Positions 58,401 to 64,000 of a DNA stretch of 64,000 nucleotides are shown piece after piece (position 1 is the stretch's first letter; every line of letters begins with the position of its first letter). The stretch is from NCBI GenBank assembly GCA_902806595.1, contig CADCXC010000010.1, forward strand, positions 1,984,001 through 2,048,000, read 5' to 3'. Made by a program: the position numbers and the translations under genes. This DNA is from Pyrenopolyporus hunteri. Taxonomy: Eukaryota > Ascomycota > Sordariomycetes > Xylariales > Hypoxylaceae. The notes under the pieces are model-generated. The model was not told the DNA's origin. It searched no databases and saw only the letters and a list, made by a program, of their open reading frames with translations.

Positions 58401-59159
58401 TCATTGTATAACTCGATGAAAGAGCACTTGACGAAACTATCGGTACCCTCTGCATCTAGCTTTTGGAAGAGCGAGTGTAGAACTCGGGGGATGATTCCAG
58501 CATCGTCCGAAAGAAGACCTAGGGTAGTGTTCATGTCCCCTGACATGGTGTATGTTTTACCGGTACCAGTCTGGCCATAGGCAAATATGGTACAGTTATA
58601 TCCACCCAGCATCTGGTGCATAAGCGGTTAGCTGGGCATGTATCATGGGTAGATATGGGCCGATCCGACGTACCTCTTCTAGTATAGGCTTGACAACATC
58701 ATCATATAGCATGCTCTGATCGGCGGCTTGGGAGAAGACACGGTCAAAGTTGTAGGTTTTATTGCTCATGGCGCTGGGGCCCATGGATAGCTCAACCAAC
58801 TTGCCTTTTACGCCTTCGGTGGACACTACTACGGCACTGTTTTCTCGGACTTCTCGCTCGTTGCGTCCGCGACACCGGACGACGACATCGATATTTGTCT
58901 CTTCACCCGCTTCTATCTCGTAATCGCGCTCCTTGCGCTTGTTGGCTGCGGTGGCCACAGACGCAAGCGACTCGACCGGCGACGGCGCCGCAGTCCTGGC
59001 GATTCGCGCGGCGGCAGAGGCATGATGCTGTTGAAGGGTTGGGTTTCGGAGCGACGATGCTCTGTTTGTTGGCGGTCGAATGCCAGAGCGTCCAGCAACG
59101 CCGGAGCGAGCGCTGGCAGCCGTCGAGGGCCGTTCGCTCTTATGAGAGCGGCTCTGCAT
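55468..59159 (-). CDS. BIMC: Kinesin-5, BimC/Eg5 type mitotic motor
   Basis: Three exons, 59159-58674, 58612-56456 and 56403-55468, give 1192 residues. The motor domain spans about residues 85-440 with the P-loop GQTGTGKT at 175-182, switch I NDLSSRSHTVF and switch II LVDLAGSEN. The neck and a long coiled coil follow. The tail carries a BimC box at about 1012-1032 with Thr1016 in a TPQK context, the CDK1 site that targets kinesin-5 to the spindle. Basic SPRL-type elements close the protein. It is a plus-end-directed homotetrameric motor that slides antiparallel microtubules to separate spindle poles. Length, order and tail match Aspergillus BimC. The exon 3 acceptor was picked to join DDWT to TANKHSTSIQDTT. 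Confidence 0.95.
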
Positions 59160-60322
59160 GGCGGCTTGTCGTAATTCAATTCAGTGGTAGGTTGTATGTA
59201 AACTGCTATTGGAGCTAACAAATGATGTCAGGCTACCTCAATGTAGAGCACGGCGAGACAAGAAAGCAGCTAAGGGAGGATGGTTGTTCATGGGAACCCT
59301 TGAACATCGGTCCGCGAACAGAATTTGTTAAGAAAAATAGAATCCGGCGTGATTGCACAGATTTCACATACGTAGGAGCAGGTGGGGTGTGGATGTGGGA
59401 TAATGGAGATGGACGGTGTAGGGCTTGTAGAGGCACCAGGTTCGTCGCTGGAGTGTGCAAGGACGAGACGCGCGACACGAGGTTGTATATTGTTGTATTC
59501 TGAAAGATTGGCTTGGTCCATGTTCTGTGCTTTTTGGGCCGCTAAAAGACGGCGGAGGACCCACTAAAGCTATCAATAGAAAGGTACTCCCCCGTTGCTG
59601 CGGCAACGACCTACTGGCAGCCTAAGATACCCATTCTAGGTATAGCTCCGTTGATACGTACCTAAAAAGGCTTATCAAGTACAAGGGGGAAGCTAAGCGG
59701 GGTACGAACCTTGGATGCCGAATCCGGTATCAGGTCCAAACGCGCTTGCTTATTCCTCGAACTTACCCTTTGGCCATAGTCACAATACACGCCTAGGAGG
59801 GCCCTATCGTACCTGCCTTACGGTACCCCCTTATGGAAGCTGAGGTAGTGTGGTGTAGCTGACGCACGTGCGTCGTGCTTGACACGCCCAGGCCAGACCC
59901 TGCCAGGCGGTACATACGTACCTGTCAAATGACGTTCTCTCAGCGCATCTGACGTCTATCCCTGGGCATTTCTCCCCTTTGCGCCCGCCTTCATCCATTT
60001 CCAAGTCAAGTGCAAGTAACTCAACATCAGAAACACTCTTCAGAAGTTAAACTTGACAAATCAATCAACTACAAACAACGGTATCTTCTCTTGCTCCCGA
60101 CTAGATGAACTCTCCCAACAAAATTTGATATAACCACTCTGAATATGCGTTTGATGTATGCTGGCATCCATACTTGACTCTGCTCTTTATGGATTTGGCT
60201 AGAGACGGACGGCCGGCTTGACGTGTAGGAGCCCAGCCATCGGGTTCAAACCATTGCTACCAGACTTTGCCGCCACGACGAATATTCCTATCTACGATTA
60301 TACTGCTAGTTCCGGCTTCGAA
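59160..60322. promoter_or_regulatory. Divergent promoter, kinesin-5 (-) / PHAF1-like (+)
   Basis: 1.16 kb between divergent start codons. Nothing coding was recognised; a CTGACGCACGTGCGTC-type palindrome around an E-box-like CACGTG core is at about 59859-59873. Confidence 0.45.
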
Positions 60323-61987
60323 ATGTCGCTATTTACGGCCGCTCTCTATCCCAACGTCGGCTTAGGCTTCCTCGGTACGTGGAAAGCCAGCAGCCTAGAC
60401 GACGACTAATGAAGATATCTTCTCTACATGGCGAGTATGTTGCTAACGGTCTAACATCTAGTGCTCGGGGCTTCGCTCCATGACATCCTCACACGATTAA
60501 AAGCCGAACCACAGCGCTTCCCTAAGCTTGATCTCGCCTACTCCGCTACCAACCCCGTTACCGAACCAGTCGTCCTTACCCTCCCCGCGAACGGCGTACG
60601 GCTACGTTTTGATGGCCCCGAGCAGCGACTCCGCCTCGTCGAAATCATCGACTTTACCAAGAATCGTATCACTTATCAAGAGAAGGATATCGCTAAACCC
60701 GCAACATCTCAAGGAGTGGTAGGATCCCCTAGGCTTGGTGGAGATGCGGCAACTGGCCCGGCCTTTAAGAACATCTACCATCGCCTATTCGGGCCAACAT
60801 ATGCTGGAGAGTACATACCCCCCGCCGACTCTGGGAACGGAGACGCAGTGGGAACGTATATTTTATCCTACCCTGGAGTAGCCTTCAGTTTTCCCTTGCC
60901 CAAATCGGCTTATTCCCCAAATAAAGACGTAGTATCCCTCCTGTCCTCAACCGCAAGTCAGGTAGCTTCTTCCGTTGCTGTATTCAAGGGCAAGTCCTGG
61001 GCTCACGCCCGAGAAACCCTGTGGGACGAGATTCTCCCTAGCGTCAAGTCGGCGTTTGTCTTTAATAAGAGCAAGGAGGTCGTCCCCGACGAGGTGTCCC
61101 TAGTCAAGATACACGGTGGGGGTAGGCTTCAGTTGTTCAAGAAATGGACCAACTTATCTGTCTGGATCAACTTGGGAGAGACCACGCCCCAGGACCTAGT
61201 AGCAGAGTTGGGGCCACCCGATGCTATATATCGGAAGCATGATCAGAGGATGTACATCCACAAGCCACGCACCGCGGGTCACAGCAGATCCAGGTCGAAT
61301 GGCAGGGACTACAGACGCCCCGATGACCTAACCGATACCGACCAATCCTCAGCGCATACGGGGTCAGAAGACTCCGAGGACGAGGCCATCGAGGATGAAT
61401 TCGTAGGCAACGTGTCAGGCGAGTGCTTCTACAATTACTTCTACTTAGGATTCGATATCTTGGTGTCGCCGCCTCAACAAACCTCGCGAACGCCGCCGTC
61501 TCAGCTGGCCTCGTCTAGCGGAAAAGACGTGCCCGGAGCCAATCCGTTTAAAAACAGTACAGCGGATCGATTGGTGGCAACCAAAATGGTCCTTCATTCA
61601 AATGTACCCGGTTCATACCCGTTCAACCGGCACCGTCGCTGCCGCTGGGAGATTGAATATCTCGCGACCGACGACCCGGACGACGTCATCAATTCCGAGA
61701 CCCCGTTTGACGAGATCGAAGAACGGCTGAGAGAGGAGTGGAAGGGCACGTACCCGTCGGAGGAGGACGGCAAGAAGCGCCAGCGGGGTATGGTCCTAAA
61801 CAGGGGCTGGGGGGACAGCCCCGGGAGTAGCTGCGAGTTCCTCGGCGGCTGGGAAGATAGCAGCGGGGGAGTCTCGGCGAAGAAATTCGACGGAAGCGAA
61901 GACTCCACTACTACATTGTATGGATTTCCTGGGTTGGTGTTTGAAGTGTTAAAGAACGGTTTTGTGAGTGCGGTTACGGTATATTGA
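60323..61987 (+). CDS. PHAF1/UPF0183-family protein
   Basis: Two exons, 60323-60374 and 60462-61987, give 525 residues. The start LFTAALYPNVGLGFLVLGASLHDIL, the LRFDGPEQRLRLVEIIDF strand pair and the LFGPTYAGEYIP segment identify the UPF0183 family (human PHAF1/MYTHO, C16orf70). Animal members act in autophagy, binding phosphoinositides on phagophores; the fungal role is unstudied. An insert of about 60 residues rich in Asp, Glu, Ser and Arg (SRSRSNGRDYRRPDD..SEDSEDEAIEDEF) separates the last beta strands. The exon junction makes GFLVLGASL from codon halves G|TG. The upstream frame stays open to 60218, but family members start at the Met used here. Confidence 0.88.
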
Positions 61988-64000
61988 GTTTATGAACTTG
62001 CGCGTTGGGGGTCGTTGGGTCTCCTCTCGTTTGCTTTAGGAGAAGGTTAGAATAGGTATCTACTATTAAACCCAGGAGATTGAATAGGAAGCCACCATAT
62101 ATCTACTACGATGCTCGTCTAGTCGACGACCGCACACATAACCCCTTGCGGGAAGATCGAAACGATGTCGAACGGGCCCTGTTCCGAACACAAGCCAACA
62201 CAGGTCGGATTGCTAACTGTTTGTTACCTTCGCTCCCTTTCCTTTCGTTTGCGACAGATATATTGTGGCTTAGAAAGTTCCTCGTCCACCTCATTACTAC
62301 CTAACCCATCTGCGTATCCGCCCACTTTATCTTATAGCATCCCCACTGTGTAACCCAAGTCAGTATTGTCTTTCGAGCCTCACGGCGGTTACGTGGTACG
62401 GCATCCCTTGAGTCTGATTGGCTAGAAACAGTTAGTTCTTCCCTTTTGTGGGCATGTAGTAACTATTTCATTGGTTCTGATTCGTTTATTCTAGTGGAAA
62501 TGTTTGCTATACACGTTTATCTAGGGCCTCAATTAATGTCAAACCGGTGCCTTCGGGTTAGAAACATATAAATCGGCAAAAAGATACGCAGAAACTACTC
62601 AAACAAGGAGCAAAATTATAATCCAGGAATCGATGAGTCCGAACCAATCCTGCTACTATAATCGAAGTTAGAATTCTCTCTCTGCCCAAACACCTAACCC
62701 TAACCCTAACCCTGACGGACCATACTTAAAGCTATCCAGCGGCCCTACAGGATCAACGATAAGAATAATCAATATTATCAAATCGTCATAGATCACACAA
62801 TCAATCAGTTCGGGAGGAATATCAGCGAATCTACCAGTACTGCTCACACTCGGCGATCATCTTACCGTCCCCGGTTCGGGAGTCTTATCAAACATCTACG
62901 CCGAGGTTACATCCACCATACTAGCATAGGTCGGTATTTAGTCCGTCTCTATATTAAGATTACGATTAGGCAATCGGATATGCCTAGGACTACGTAATGC
63001 GAAACGAAACAGCCCTACGGGCGGATATTCCCCGGTCGTTAATTGTTTCCGTTTACAACAGATACCTAATTGCCCGACTCCGGGTTAGTACAGAACACGG
63101 GGCTCGGTTCGGAGCATGTGTAACCGGGATAGGAGGGGGCAGATCCACGTATGTATTTCACCGGGAAACCTGAGCCTATCCACCTGCGATAGCAAGAATA
63201 TAATCATCCGTTCTGGAGCGTCAATTCTCTGAAGTTTCAACCAAGTCTCCGTAATATATATTCATTTGCTCTCGATATTATCAGCCAGATCTAAGTTAAG
63301 GGATAGCATGCCATGACCCACGTAACTGGGGATTTTTATTCCGAAGGAGCTCTTATCCCGTATACAACTCCCATATATAATCAACTCCTTCCCCCGCTCG
63401 GGCCGCTCCGCGATTACACTCAGATGCCGAAATTGAGATTATTCACTATAGATGTTCTATTTCTAGTTCTCGTATTATTCCATTCGCCACACTGTTTACC
63501 TAGGCTGTTACTCCGGTCTTGGCGACGTGTTAGAGCGAGCTTGGCTGGCAAACAACGTGGTGTTTGTTACAGGCTGAGGAAACAACTAATGAAGGACTTG
63601 GAAGGGATGAATATATTTCTTACGGTAGGCTCCCACTCAGGCAATCGCGTCTCCCCATATTTGTATCCAAGTAGAAAATTATCTTGCTGCACGGGTTGCG
63701 TATCATGCCTTCCCACGTGTGGTATCTAGGTATCTTATGAAGGGAATAGGACCGTGTGGCCTTTTATGGAAGAAAATTTCGCCTACTATATACCTAGTTA
63801 CATCGATATTTAACCCTTTCTCTCTACAAGGCTCGCAAGAAGTGAGGGATTAACCACCCAAGCCGCGGAGTGATATGTCATCTACCTACATAGTACTATG
63901 CACATCCGCCACAGCCATACCTAATAGCAGACAATTATATGGCGATTATACCCATACTAGAACAGTAAGCCAATCCTCGCCCAGTCTTCGAGCCCGTTCG
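61988..64000. other. AT-rich terminal block without supported gene
   Basis: 2 kb with AT-rich composition like 1-2.8 kb and 12.8-14.9 kb. A 138-residue plus-strand frame at 63313-63729 has no recognisable features. The telomere-like tract is listed separately. Confidence 0.45.
62692..62715 (+). repeat. Interstitial telomere-like CCCTAA tract 3
   Basis: Four nearly perfect CCCTAA units on the plus strand, in the same orientation as the tracts at 13072 and 14289. Confidence 0.85.

Noticed and set aside
63313..63729. 138-residue plus-strand frame
   Set aside because: No homology pattern, not similar to the Cys-rich pair, in AT-rich decayed-looking DNA.
1..64000. CRISPR array, biosynthetic gene cluster, intact transposon or viral insertion
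   Set aside because: No regularly spaced repeats, no core biosynthetic enzyme and no transposase or reverse-transcriptase motifs were seen.

Overview
This window reads as nuclear DNA of a filamentous ascomycete (Pezizomycotina, probably Sordariomycetes; placement near Xylariales is a guess from protein style). The evidence is a BimC-type kinesin, Pescadillo, Hrd3, PIG-U, Sam37, a mitochondrial isoleucyl-tRNA synthetase and an RRN9-like Pol I factor, all split by short GT..AG introns (50-188 nt), plus interstitial CCCTAA tracts matching the usual fungal telomere unit. I rebuilt splice junctions by hand: every model below keeps frame through all exons and ends on a stop, but none has transcript support.

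Layout. Positions 1-2.9 kb are AT-rich with one tiny Cys-rich gene. Positions 2.9-12.8 kb are a compact housekeeping block: a mitochondrial two-TM protein (-), a DsbA-like thioredoxin-fold protein (-), an Fe(II)/2-oxoglutarate oxygenase (-), FRG1 (+), a WDR89-like protein (-) and Hrd3 (+). Positions 12.8-14.9 kb are AT-rich, with two telomere-like tracts and a second copy of the Cys-rich gene. Positions 14.9-24.7 kb hold an alpha/beta hydrolase, a HAD hydrolase, RRN9-like, Nop7/Pescadillo and PIG-U. Sam37 follows at 26.3-27.6 kb.

Positions 27.6-43.2 kb, almost a quarter of the window, have no gene I can support: unique-looking sequence with scattered microsatellites and copies of a palindromic TACCTACCTAGGTA-like word. 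From 43.2 kb genes resume: an uncharacterised acidic protein (-) divergent from mitochondrial IleRS (+), a large unusual membrane protein (+), an F-box-like protein (-), kinesin-5 (-) and a PHAF1/UPF0183 protein (+). The last 2 kb are again AT-rich and carry a third telomere-like tract.

Functional themes. Three genes serve ribosome or nucleolar biology (FRG1, RRN9-like, Nop7; the latter two are tandem). At least three are mitochondrial (two-TM protein, Sam37, IleRS; the DsbA-like protein possibly). Two act at the ER (Hrd3, PIG-U). There is no biosynthetic cluster, intact transposon, CRISPR array or recognisable tRNA. The most novel items are the paired Cys-rich microproteins associated with telomere-like tracts, the gene-empty 15.6 kb block, the chimeric membrane protein and the uncharacterised acidic protein.
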